From CAYLLN01 sp036496265 (GTDB lineage: Bacteria > Planctomycetota > Planctomycetia > Pirellulales > Pirellulaceae), in NCBI GenBank assembly GCA_036496265.1, contig DASXLL010000027.1, forward strand, positions 1 through 16,575: a DNA stretch of 16,575 nucleotides. Direction: 5' to 3'. Below the pieces are notes generated by a model that was not told the origin of the DNA, ran no database searches, and saw only the letters and a list, made by a program, of their open reading frames with translations. The position numbers and the translations under genes are program-made. Below, piece by piece: positions 7,247 through 14,577 of this stretch (positions are counted from its first letter, which is position 1; each line of letters begins with the position of its first letter).

Positions 7247-8824
7247 CTACAAATGTATCAAAGTCGCAATGCGATGCAGAGCTGGTAATAGGCCGCCGAT
7301 GGCGACGGGGACTGAGTCCTCGCGGCCGAGTGAAAAATATAGCGTGCGGAAGTGGTGGAACAATTCATTGTAGGTTTCGACGGCTGCCGAGTCGGGCTGG
7401 ATGACGTCGTATTCAGGGCACAGAGACTGCTGAGCATCTTCGACGGTTTTGAATGTGCCGGCGGCGAGGAAGGCGAAGATGGCGGAGCCGAGGCTGATGG
7501 TGTCGCTTTTGGGCAGCAGAACGGGGACACCGAGGGCGCTGGCGTAGATGCGATTGAGGACGGGGCTTTTGCGGGGAATGCCGCCGGCGTGGATAAGGCG
7601 TTTGACGGGGACGCCGTGCTCGGCGAGGCGCTCGATGATGATTCGGGTGTGAAGGGCGGTGCCTTCGATTGCCGCGAAGAGTTCGTCGGCGGCGGTGGTG
7701 GCGAGCGTCAGGCCGAAGGTGACGCCGCTTAGATGCGGTTGAGCGAGGACGGTGCGGTCGCCGTGGTCCCAGACGAGGCGGAGGAGGCCGGTTTGGCCGG
7801 CGCGGTGGTTTTCGATTTTGGCCGCGAGGTCAGTTAGATTTGTGCCGGCCCTGCGCGCGATGGCGTCAAAAATATCGCCAGCGGCCGAGAGGCCGGCTTC
7901 GATGCCGGCATAACTGGGATGAATCGAGCCGTTAACAACTCCGAAGACTCCGGGAATCGCCGTTGGTGTTTCGCTAATGGCCATCACGCAGGTGGAAGTG
8001 CCGATGACGTTGACGATATCGCCGAGGCGGATGCCGGCGCCGATGGCGTCCCAATGGGCGTCGAGAGCGGCGACTGGAATGGGGATGCCTGCTCGTAGGC
8101 CGAGCCGTTTGGCCCATTCGCCGCAGAGATGGCCGGCGATGGCGTCGGACCGCATGTAGTTGCCGGTGAGTCGATTGCGCGCGCCGGTGAGAACGTGATC
8201 GAGGCCGGTGAAAAAGTTGTCGGGTGGAAAACCGCCGAGGGATTCGTTCCAGAGCCATTTGTGTCCCATGGCGCAGACGCTCCGCGGCAGTTCGTCGGGT
8301 CGCGAGATGCCGCAGAGCAGCGCGGTCATCAGATCACAGTGCTCGACGGCGGTGGCGAAGCGGCTGCGCTTTTCTGGAGTGCTTTTTAGCCAGTGCCAGA
8401 GCTTGGACCAGCCGAATTCGGGCGAATACGTGCCGCCGCACCAGTCGAGATGCGGCAGCTTTTGATCGCGGGCTGACTTTGTAATGGCCTCGGCCTCGCG
8501 CCAGCCGCGATGGTCGCACCAGAGGTAATAGTCATCGAGCGGCTGCAGGTTTTCATCGACGGGGACGATTGTCGAGCCGGTGGTGTCGATGCCGAGAGCG
8601 GCGATTTGACGGGCGTCGATATTTGCAGCGACGATGGCCTGCTTAGCAGCGGATTCGAGAGCCGTTAGGTGATCGACGTGTCGCTGCGAGGCGTGATTCG
8701 CGTCGTCGGCGCGACGAAGAACTGGATAGTTAGCGACACCGGATCCGAGACGGCCACGGTCGCTGTCGAAGATCGAGAAGCGAACGCTTTGCGTGCCGAA
8801 GTCGACGCCGGCGACGATGGTCAT
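7247..8824 (-). CDS. araB: FGGY-family carbohydrate kinase, AraB (ribulokinase) type
   Basis: A 525-residue cytoplasmic ATP-dependent sugar kinase. GVDFGTQSVRFSIFD (6-20) is the N-terminal phosphate loop. CAMGHKWLW (184-192) and the following FPPDNFF match the CxAGHKxxW...LPPxxFF signature of ribulokinases. ALDAHWDAIGAG (253-264) carries the catalytic Asp255, and GIEAGLSAAGDIF (307-319) and AGGIPRKSPVL complete the ATP side. The family phosphorylates 2-ketopentoses, and E. coli AraB is known also to accept some pentitols. The frame is open to 8908, but ATG 8824 gives the proper N-terminus. GGAGG (8833-8829) lies four bases upstream of it, and its ATG overlaps the permease stop as ATGA, so translation is probably coupled. 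No araA or araD is present in the window. The symbol names the family; the true substrate is uncertain. Confidence 0.9.
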   Translation of the reverse strand: MTIVAGVDFGTQSVRFSIFDSDRGRLGSGVANYPVLRRADDANHASQRHVDHLTALESAAKQAIVAANIDARQIAALGIDTTGSTIVPVDENLQPLDDYYLWCDHRGWREAEAITKSARDQKLPHLDWCGGTYSPEFGWSKLWHWLKSTPEKRSRFATAVEHCDLMTALLCGISRPDELPRSVCAMGHKWLWNESLGGFPPDNFFTGLDHVLTGARNRLTGNYMRSDAIAGHLCGEWAKRLGLRAGIPIPVAALDAHWDAIGAGIRLGDIVNVIGTSTCVMAISETPTAIPGVFGVVNGSIHPSYAGIEAGLSAAGDIFDAIARRAGTNLTDLAAKIENHRAGQTGLLRLVWDHGDRTVLAQPHLSGVTFGLTLATTAADELFAAIEGTALHTRIIIERLAEHGVPVKRLIHAGGIPRKSPVLNRIYASALGVPVLLPKSDTISLGSAIFAFLAAGTFKTVEDAQQSLCPEYDVIQPDSAAVETYNELFHHFRTLYFSLGREDSVPVAIGGLLPALHRIATLIHL

Positions 8825-10110
8825 GCGGCCTCCGCATGCTCTTCCGGCGGCAGGGTGAGGAACATCGTGAGGATGGCGCTGACAATGTACATCACAGCGT
8901 AGATCCACATGACGCCGCCGACGCCGATCGTTGGCTTAAACAGCCAGACGATGGCCGGACCGACCCAGTTGCTGGCGCCGGCGCCGAGGTTGAGGAGCGA
9001 CATCGCGGCGCCTTTGTTGTGCGGCGCGAGCGAGGGCATGAGAGCGGAGAGCGGGACGTAGCCGGCGAGAGTGGCTCCATAGAGGATCGCGGCGACGACG
9101 GCGAGTGGATAGACGACGTCGAGAGAGTATTTAGCGCCCAACGAATGCGGCACATAATAAAGCAGAAGCGTCGTGATCGCAGAGCCGATACCTCCGCAGA
9201 ACGCAACGGTTTCGCGCCAGCCGAGCTTGTCGCCGAGGAAGCCGAAGAGAAGGTTCCAGATGATATTGCTAAGGAACATGAAGAACAGGAGGCGGAGCCA
9301 CTGTTCGAGCGAGAAGCCGATGGTTTCGGTGAAATAGATCGGCAGGAAAACGAGGAAGCCGTTTTGGGGAGCGGTATTGATGACGCGGACGATGGAGCCG
9401 ATGGCGGTTTTGGGTTCTTGCCAGGCGATGGAAACGCTGGAGAGCACGGTGCGAACTGGATGAGAGCCGGGCGCGGCGAGGCGGTGCTTGCCGGTTGGTT
9501 CTTGGAGGCCGAGGAGGGCGATGATGCCGCCGACGATGACCAGGCCGAGCGAGGCCCAGAGAGTGGCGTACGGGCCGATTGCCGGAATCAGAAAACTGGC
9601 GATTAACGAGCTGGAAGTGAAGAGTCCGCCCGTGAGGGCGAACCAAAACCAACCGACAGCGGTGCCGAGTCGTTGTTTGGGTGCCGCGACGGTGATCCAG
9701 ACGAGAAAGCCGTAAGCGAAAAGTGGATAGCCAAAGCCGCGAAGGGCGTACATCGCCATGATGAGGTTGTAATTGCCGGGCCCGACGCCAAGCAGCAGAA
9801 AGCCAACTTCGAAGAGGGCCCAAATGGCCAGGCCGATCGCCATGACCTGGCGTGGGCCGAGCAGATCGGACAGCGCCCCGGAAAGCCAGGCGGAAATTGC
9901 GACGGTGATGCCGTAAACGGTAAAGATGAGTGCGACATCGTGCTCGCTGGCAATGCCTTGATCGACCAGATATTTGGATAAGTAACCGGCTTCGACGCCA
10001 TCGCCGATCATGAAGAAGAGGAGGCCGACGTAGCCCCAGAGGAGGGGCGGGTAAATGCCGAGGCGATCGAGGAAAGATCTTGATGAGTCGCTTGCGGACG
10101 GATTAAGCAT
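8821..10110 (-). CDS. MFS polyol permease, RbtT/DalT-like
   Basis: A 429-residue major-facilitator transporter with about 12 predicted membrane segments. The N-terminal region LLWGYVGLLFFMIGDGVEAG (23-42) and the segments YGITVAISAWLSGALSDL, YALRGFGYPLFAYGFLVW and AVGWFWF closely resemble the Klebsiella ribitol and D-arabinitol permeases RbtT and DalT as I recall them. Matches continue in SIVRVINT, GDKLGWRE and HNKGAAMSLLNLGAGASNWVGPAI. The likely job is uptake of a pentitol or related polyol, with proton symport inferred from the family. The gene starts 43 bases after the HAD phosphatase and ends in a 4-base ATGA overlap with the kinase. No Shine-Dalgarno site is seen before the ATG at 10110. 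Confidence 0.9.
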   Translation of the reverse strand: MLNPSASDSSRSFLDRLGIYPPLLWGYVGLLFFMIGDGVEAGYLSKYLVDQGIASEHDVALIFTVYGITVAISAWLSGALSDLLGPRQVMAIGLAIWALFEVGFLLLGVGPGNYNLIMAMYALRGFGYPLFAYGFLVWITVAAPKQRLGTAVGWFWFALTGGLFTSSSLIASFLIPAIGPYATLWASLGLVIVGGIIALLGLQEPTGKHRLAAPGSHPVRTVLSSVSIAWQEPKTAIGSIVRVINTAPQNGFLVFLPIYFTETIGFSLEQWLRLLFFMFLSNIIWNLLFGFLGDKLGWRETVAFCGGIGSAITTLLLYYVPHSLGAKYSLDVVYPLAVVAAILYGATLAGYVPLSALMPSLAPHNKGAAMSLLNLGAGASNWVGPAIVWLFKPTIGVGGVMWIYAVMYIVSAILTMFLTLPPEEHAEAA

Positions 10111-10131
10111 GGAGAGATTGCTCGTGGCGCT

Positions 10132-10153
10132 CCGGGACCAAGTTTGGTCCCGG
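10132..10153 (-). promoter_or_regulatory. hairpin in the phosphatase-permease junction
   Basis: CCGGGACCAA (10132-10141) and TTGGTCCCGG (10144-10153) are exact reverse complements, giving a very stable stem with a tiny loop. It begins at the base after the phosphatase stop codon and ends 21 bases before the permease start. In a polycistronic message it could protect or terminate part of the transcript and set unequal expression of the two halves of the operon. That role is inferred; there is no T run for a classical terminator. Confidence 0.5.
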
Positions 10154-10954
10154 CTAATGGGATTTTTGGATTAACTCACCGAATTCACCGATGTGCGAAA
10201 CGACTAGGTCCGGTGGCTGAGACATTGCTTTCGCGTCGGCTGCCGTTGCTTCGCCGCTCAAAACCAGCACGGCCATCGCGCCCGCTCGTTGGGCCATGGC
10301 TATGTCGGTGTAAATACGGTCGCCGACCATAGCTAGTTGATTCGGTGTGATGCCGTGCCTCGAACAGACCGCCAGCAGGATAGCCGGGTCGGGCTTGCCA
10401 AGCACCAGGGGTTGGCGACCCGTGGCGGCTGTGAGGGCAGCCGTGATGGCGCCGCAGTCGATGAGGACGGTGGGCTCGTCGGTGGGGCAGACCAAGTCTG
10501 GATGCGTAGCGATGAACGGGAGGCCCCGGCTGATCCACCAGGCGGTGCGGCAGAGGCGGTCGTAGGTGAGAGTTGTATCAAAACCGACAATGACCGTCTG
10601 CGGGTCGTCCCAGGAGATGCGAAAGCCAGATTGCTCGAATTGCTGACAGAGCGACGGCGTGCCGAGAACGGCGAGGCGATTGACCTGAGGTAAATGCTCG
10701 CGCAGGTGCGCGATTGTCGAATCGGCGGGAGTGTAAATCTCGCCTTCCGTGGCGGCGATGCCGAGCTTGGCCAGTTTAGAGACGTAATCGGCTTTGCTGC
10801 GGGAGGTGTTGTTGGTGAGAAACGTGTAACCGAGGCGAAGATCGCGGAGCTTGGCTAGAAAGGGGAGCGTTTGGGGAAATAGTTGGTTGCCGCGGTAGAG
10901 CGTTCCATCCAGGTCGAGGACAAAGTGGCGGATGTGGGACAGGTCGTGGGGCAT
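10154..10954 (-). CDS. HAD-superfamily sugar-phosphate phosphatase, NagD/AraL type
   Basis: A 266-residue cytoplasmic HAD hydrolase of subclass IIA. Motif I is DLDGTLYRG (14-22), with nucleophile Asp14 and acid/base Asp16. Motif II is TNNTS (47-51). The cap region includes GFDTTLTYDRL and ATHPDLVCP, typical of NagD-like proteins. Motif III lysine is in LGKPDP (185-190), and motif IV is GDRIYTDI (211-218) with metal-binding Asp residues. The family dephosphorylates small sugar or glycerol phosphates and nucleotides. It follows the G1P dehydrogenase gene after 24 bases. In Bacillus subtilis the homologous pair AraL (phosphatase) and AraM (G1P dehydrogenase) also sits together. It may clear toxic or dead-end sugar phosphates produced by the pathway; that is inference. 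Confidence 0.9.
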   Translation of the reverse strand: MPHDLSHIRHFVLDLDGTLYRGNQLFPQTLPFLAKLRDLRLGYTFLTNNTSRSKADYVSKLAKLGIAATEGEIYTPADSTIAHLREHLPQVNRLAVLGTPSLCQQFEQSGFRISWDDPQTVIVGFDTTLTYDRLCRTAWWISRGLPFIATHPDLVCPTDEPTVLIDCGAITAALTAATGRQPLVLGKPDPAILLAVCSRHGITPNQLAMVGDRIYTDIAMAQRAGAMAVLVLSGEATAADAKAMSQPPDLVVSHIGEFGELIQKSH

Positions 10955-10978
10955 TTTTGCGTTACGGCGGCCGTCTCG

Positions 10979-12343
10979 TCAGACAATTGAGAATTGACCT
11001 GAACTAGAGAATAGATTTGTTAAAGCATCGTCGAGCAGCCCGGTACGGTGAGCGAGGTCGAGGATGGTGAAGCGGCGGCGGATGAACAGGGCTTGCCAAT
11101 AGCTTTGGCGCAGGCGATCGCGGGAAATGCCGATTTGCTCGGGCTCGTATGCGGCGGCGGCGTCTTGAAGCATCTGCTTCACCACCTTAGCCGGGATGAT
11201 TTGTTTTTCCAACTTCTGGTGAAGATCGGGCCATGTTTGTCGCAAACGTTGCAGTTGTTGACGTAGAGCTGCGGCGTCAATGTATTTGGCCGCAGTTTCA
11301 CGGTGGGCTGTGTCGGCGAGTTCGCCTTCGCCGAAGAGTTTGGTGATTTGGGCGTTTAGCTGCGATAATGTTAGAAGCTGGTTTACGGCCTGTTCGATGT
11401 CGATCGCACTCAAATCACGGCTTAGCAATTCTTCGTACAGCGCAAGCGAGGCCAGTGTGCCGATGCCGACTTTAAAGCCGTGGGACGGAGCATGGCCCTC
11501 GTGCGTGTGATGCTGCATGTCCCACAGATGACTGAATTGGTGCTCGGCGCCGGAGGCGGGGCGGCTGGTTTTGTGGGCCTGCATCGCGAAGCCGGTCATC
11601 ATCAGGCCGTTCGTCAGCCGCCGGAGCGCGGCTGGCTCGCCACGATGAATGGCGGCGGGTTCGCTGAGCCATTCGCGAAGATGCCGCTGGACGGTGTCCC
11701 AGACGGCGGAGTCGATCGATTCGATACCCAAGGCGTCGGCTAGTATCCAATCCGCGCCGGCGGCAATTTTAGCCAGCAGATCGGCGTAGCCCGATGCATT
11801 CATTCCGACGGGCGCCGTGGCGATTACATCCAAATCGGCGAGAACAACGAGCGGGGCCGGGCAATCGAATGTTTGTTTCGAGCCTTTCGACGTGATCGAT
11901 GCGCCGTAAGCCGTATACCCGTCCATCGAGGCCGCGGTAGCAACGGCCATGTACGGCCGCTTCAATTGATGAACCGCCAGTTTCGTCAGGTCGTTGATCG
12001 TGCCCGAGCCAACGGCAACCGGAATCGCATTCACTTTGGCCAGCGCCGCCCGCAGATGATCAACGCAGCGCTCCTCGGCATAAACATCAGGCCCGAAAAT
12101 GAACGGCAATTCCGTTTTTTGACCCGCGGATTCGAAACTGCGGCAAACATCGCGTCCGGCCGCATTAAACGTGTTCTGGTCAGCCACCACGATCGCCGTT
12201 TGCCCACCAAAGTGCTCGCCAAAACGCTCAGCAAACACCCGCGCCGTCTCATGCCGAACGCCGCCGCGGACGGCGAGTTGCTTCGTGTCGCGGGCCGATC
12301 GCAGGGCCCGCTCGATCAGTTCGTCTTCTGTCGATGCAGTCAT
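10979..12343 (-). CDS. egsA: sn-glycerol-1-phosphate dehydrogenase, AraM/EgsA type
   Basis: A 454-residue metal-dependent dehydrogenase of the iron-containing alcohol dehydrogenase superfamily. The family interconverts dihydroxyacetone phosphate and sn-glycerol 1-phosphate with NAD(P)H. VGSGTINDLTK (111-121) is the nucleotide-binding loop and TAASMDGYTAYGASI (136-150) is the family signature. Plausible metal ligands are Asp188 in GYADLLAK, His268 in SGAEHQFSHLWD and His288 in APSHGFKVG. The C-terminal part is longer than in B. subtilis AraM. The frame is open to 12496, which would overlap the divergent glpD gene; ATG 12343 gives a normal N-terminus (MTASTEDELIERAL). It is the first gene of the minus-strand operon. 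It could use another polyol phosphate instead of G1P; sequence alone does not settle direction or substrate. Confidence 0.9.
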   Translation of the reverse strand: MTASTEDELIERALRSARDTKQLAVRGGVRHETARVFAERFGEHFGGQTAIVVADQNTFNAAGRDVCRSFESAGQKTELPFIFGPDVYAEERCVDHLRAALAKVNAIPVAVGSGTINDLTKLAVHQLKRPYMAVATAASMDGYTAYGASITSKGSKQTFDCPAPLVVLADLDVIATAPVGMNASGYADLLAKIAAGADWILADALGIESIDSAVWDTVQRHLREWLSEPAAIHRGEPAALRRLTNGLMMTGFAMQAHKTSRPASGAEHQFSHLWDMQHHTHEGHAPSHGFKVGIGTLASLALYEELLSRDLSAIDIEQAVNQLLTLSQLNAQITKLFGEGELADTAHRETAAKYIDAAALRQQLQRLRQTWPDLHQKLEKQIIPAKVVKQMLQDAAAAYEPEQIGISRDRLRQSYWQALFIRRRFTILDLAHRTGLLDDALTNLFSSSGQFSIV

Positions 12344-12480
12344 GTCGCGGTAGCAAGGGTAGCCAGAGTTGGCTCGCGATGATTTATTAGATGAGTCGTG
12401 AGCAGTGATTTGAGGAATTAATTTGACGACGTGATCAGACGCTGGGCAAGGCCGGTCGAAGGCTGGGAAGCGAATTTTGC
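12344..12480. promoter_or_regulatory. shared intergenic region of the divergent araM-like and glpD genes
   Basis: These 137 bases separate two divergent starts and should hold both promoters. A TTGACG at 12423-12428 resembles a plus-strand -35 box, but no good -10 follows at the expected distance. An AT-rich stretch (12380-12390) could be the minus-strand -10. GGAAG about ten bases before the glpD ATG is a weak Shine-Dalgarno candidate. No clear operator palindrome was found. No regulator gene is present in the window. Confidence 0.4.
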
Positions 12481-14028
12481 ATGACGGACAAACCAATTGT
12501 CATCCTCGGCGGCGGCATCAACGGGGCGGCCGCGGCCCGCGAGCTGGTTCTGAACGGACAAAGCGTCTGGCTGGTCGATACGGCGGATCTGGCCTTCGGG
12601 GCAACGGCCTATTCCTCACGGCTGATCCACGGTGGCCTCCGCTATCTGGAATTCGGCGAGTTTTCTCTCGTGAAGGAATCGCTGGACGAGCGCGCCCGGC
12701 TACTGCGACTCGCGCCGCATTTGGTGAGGCCGCTGCGGCTGTTCATTCCCGTGCAAAACGAGTGGGGCGGATTTTTGCAGGCGGGGCTAAAATTTTTCAA
12801 TCTGCTGCCAAAAGGGACAAAGCCGGCGCATCGGGGGTTGCGCGTCGTGCAAATGGGGTTGGCGCTATACGACTGGTATTCTTGGGGCGGCGGGATGCCG
12901 CCGCGGTCGCAGCATCGAGTTGACGAAGCGAATGTGCCGCAGATCAATCCGGCCGTCGGCCGAAACATGTGGGCCTATTCGGACGCCCAGATCAGCTATC
13001 CCGAGCGGCTGGTGGTCAATTTTTTGACGGATGCGCGGCGGCTGGCGGCTGAGAAGGGCATTGATTTTAGGGTACTCACGTATCATCGCGCGGTAATGGA
13101 GGGAAAGCGTGTCCGTCTAGAGTCAGTTAATAGCCAACAGACGCCGGTGGAGGAAATCGAACCAGCGGCGATTATCAATGCGACTGGCGCCTGGGTGGAT
13201 GCGACGCTTGCCAGGCTCCCGGCCGAATCACGCCGGCTGATGGGCGGCACCAAGGGCAGTCATTTTTTGACGTTTCAGCCGCGATTGGCGGAATTGCTGC
13301 GTGGGCAGGGCGTTTATACCGAAGCGCGCGACGGCCGCCCGGTCTTTTTGCTCCCCTTCACCAACGGCGGAACGCTGGTCGGCACGACCGACATCCCCTT
13401 TCAAGGCGACCCGGCTGACGTGACGGCGACGGAAGACGAGCTCAGCTATCTGCTCTCGGTCGTCAACGACACATTTCCGACGGCTGACGTGACGCGCAGC
13501 GACATTGTGATGCACCAATGCGGCGTCCGGCCGTTGCCCTATGTCGACGCCAAGACGCCGGCAGCGATTACGCGGCGGCATCAACTCGTGTGGAACGAAA
13601 ATTGTCCGCTGCCTTTGGTTTCACTCGTCGGCGGCAAATTGACGACGTGCCGTTCTCTGGCCGAGGAGACAGCGGCCGCCGTGTTGACTCGCCTGGATAA
13701 GAAAGCCATCGCCAATTCGCGCGAGCGGCCAATTCCCCAGTCTGCCGGCGACGAGTTAATCGCTGCGGCGACTCACGGCCAAATTTCACCGGCTGCGATC
13801 TCCAGTGTCATTAACGACGAGTGGGTGACGACGCTCGATGACCTCGTCGAGCGGCGGCTCGTCCTGCATTTTTCGCCGCATTTATCGCGCGAGCTGATCG
13901 AACGTCTGACGGACGAACTCATCCGAGCCAACAAAATCGCGCCGGATGAAGCCTCAGCCGCGATCGACCGCTGCGTTTCGCGGCTACAGCACCATTTCGG
14001 CGTTGGGTCAGTCGGCCGCTCTCTGTAG
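12481..14028 (+). CDS. glpD: FAD-dependent glycerol-3-phosphate dehydrogenase family protein
   Basis: A 515-residue flavoprotein of the GlpD family, which oxidises sn-glycerol 3-phosphate to dihydroxyacetone phosphate and passes electrons to quinone at the inner membrane. GGGINGAAAA (10-19) is the FAD dinucleotide-binding loop. SSRLIHGGLRYLE (45-57) is the strongly conserved GlpD motif. FLLPFTNGGTLVGTTDIPF, CGVRPLPY and LVGGKLTTCRSLAEE are further family blocks. The C-terminal domain contains DEWVTTLDDLVERR. The family also includes EryB, which oxidises erythritol 4-phosphate, so given the kinase and polyol permease next door another polyol phosphate is possible. The coding strand favours CTG for Leu, whereas the transporter, peptidase and kinase genes favour CTC. 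The stop codon falls inside the first copy of the downstream 480-bp repeat. Confidence 0.92.
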   Translation: MTDKPIVILGGGINGAAAARELVLNGQSVWLVDTADLAFGATAYSSRLIHGGLRYLEFGEFSLVKESLDERARLLRLAPHLVRPLRLFIPVQNEWGGFLQAGLKFFNLLPKGTKPAHRGLRVVQMGLALYDWYSWGGGMPPRSQHRVDEANVPQINPAVGRNMWAYSDAQISYPERLVVNFLTDARRLAAEKGIDFRVLTYHRAVMEGKRVRLESVNSQQTPVEEIEPAAIINATGAWVDATLARLPAESRRLMGGTKGSHFLTFQPRLAELLRGQGVYTEARDGRPVFLLPFTNGGTLVGTTDIPFQGDPADVTATEDELSYLLSVVNDTFPTADVTRSDIVMHQCGVRPLPYVDAKTPAAITRRHQLVWNENCPLPLVSLVGGKLTTCRSLAEETAAAVLTRLDKKAIANSRERPIPQSAGDELIAAATHGQISPAAISSVINDEWVTTLDDLVERRLVLHFSPHLSRELIERLTDELIRANKIAPDEASAAIDRCVSRLQHHFGVGSVGRSL

Positions 14029-14029
14029 C

Positions 14030-14048
14030 CCTCACGCTCCGCGTGAGG
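14030..14048. terminator. 8-bp hairpin CCTCACGC/GCGTGAGG, first copy
   Basis: CCTCACGC (14030-14037) and GCGTGAGG (14041-14048) pair around TCC. It lies two bases after the glpD stop and downstream of the minus-strand small gene, so it could end both transcripts. Identical hairpins occur at 14510-14528 and 14989-15007. No T run follows. Confidence 0.5.
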
Positions 14049-14097
14049 AAGCCCGGAACTACGAAACCATTAACCATTTTTGCGTTGACTTTCACGC

Positions 14098-14427
14098 TCA
14101 GCGTACGCGGCTTAGCGGCCGCACGTAGTACCGTGAACTGCCAAACGGCACAACGAGGCTTCCCGAGGGGCGCGCAAAATTGGGGCCATAGGGAATCGAA
14201 TAGACCGATCCGATCGGGCGTGGCGTCGGGCGAGAAAGCGTATCGGGAGGCAGCGGCGCAGCCCGCAGAGGCGCCGACCGAACCAGTGGTGGATTAATCC
14301 GTTGTAATGGAACGACACCCGGCGCCTTGATCGTTGTCGGAGGCGGTGAGCCATTTTGGGCAACAGCCAACGCGGGCGCTACCGCGAAAACGAGGAAAAA
14401 CGAACCCATCTTGAACGTGCCATTCAT
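14098..14427 (-). CDS. small proline-rich secreted protein, intact copy
   Basis: A 109-residue protein. From ATG 14427 it starts MNGTFKMGSFFLVFAVAPALAVAQ, a signal peptide with a likely cut after AVA. The mature part is rich in Pro and basic residues (PLVRSAPLRAAPLPP) and ends in YSIPYGPNFARPSGS, VVPFGSS and RYYV. I recognise no domain. A codon upstream (TTG) would add three residues, but the ATG is preferred. A perfect TATAAT (14441-14436 on the minus strand) lies eight bases before the ATG. The block from YSIPYGP to RYYV is nearly unchanged in the second copy while other positions differ, which mildly supports past selection on protein sequence. It could still be a non-expressed frame. Confidence 0.5.
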   Translation of the reverse strand: MNGTFKMGSFFLVFAVAPALAVAQNGSPPPTTIKAPGVVPLQRINPPLVRSAPLRAAPLPPDTLSRPTPRPIGSVYSIPYGPNFARPSGSLVVPFGSSRYYVRPLSRVR

Positions 14428-14435
14428 CAACCACA

Positions 14436-14441
14436 ATTATA
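14436..14441 (-). promoter_or_regulatory. TATAAT box eight bases before the small secreted gene
   Basis: The minus strand reads TATAAT here, a perfect -10 consensus, and the ATG follows after eight bases, so transcription would begin at or next to the start codon. No recognisable -35 hexamer lies 16-18 bases upstream. The same box is kept in copy B at 14915-14920. Confidence 0.3.
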
Positions 14442-14509
14442 GAGTGACCCGAGCCGGCTTCCAGCGAATTTGTTTTTGGGTTGCGGGCCAGTTTGCTGAT
14501 CTCTGCAGC

Positions 14510-14528
14510 CCTCACGCTCCGCGTGAGG
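14510..14528. repeat. 8-bp hairpin CCTCACGC/GCGTGAGG, second copy
   Basis: Same stem and loop as at 14030-14048. It marks the junction between duplication copies A and B. Confidence 0.7.
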
Positions 14529-14577
14529 AAGCCCGGCACTACGAAACCATTAACCATTTTTGCGTTGACTTTCACGC

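Larger units (their letters stand above)
14021..14500. repeat. 480-bp tandem duplication, copy A
   Basis: This copy runs from CTCTGTAGCCCTCACGC at the end of glpD to the same sequence at 14501. It contains a hairpin at its left end, a small minus-strand gene and that gene's upstream region. Its left edge overlaps the last sense codon and stop of glpD. Similarity to copy B is very high through its whole length, apart from scattered substitutions. Confidence 0.85.

Noticed and set aside
8825..8908. Longer form of the AraB-type kinase starting at 8908
   Set aside because: FGGY kinases begin just before the GVDFGT loop. ATG 8824 has GGAGG at proper spacing and an ATGA overlap with the permease stop.
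12344..12496. Longer form of the G1P dehydrogenase starting at 12496
   Set aside because: It would overlap the start of divergent glpD and use up the whole promoter region. The extra residues (Cys/Pro/Ser-rich) do not look like the family N-terminus.
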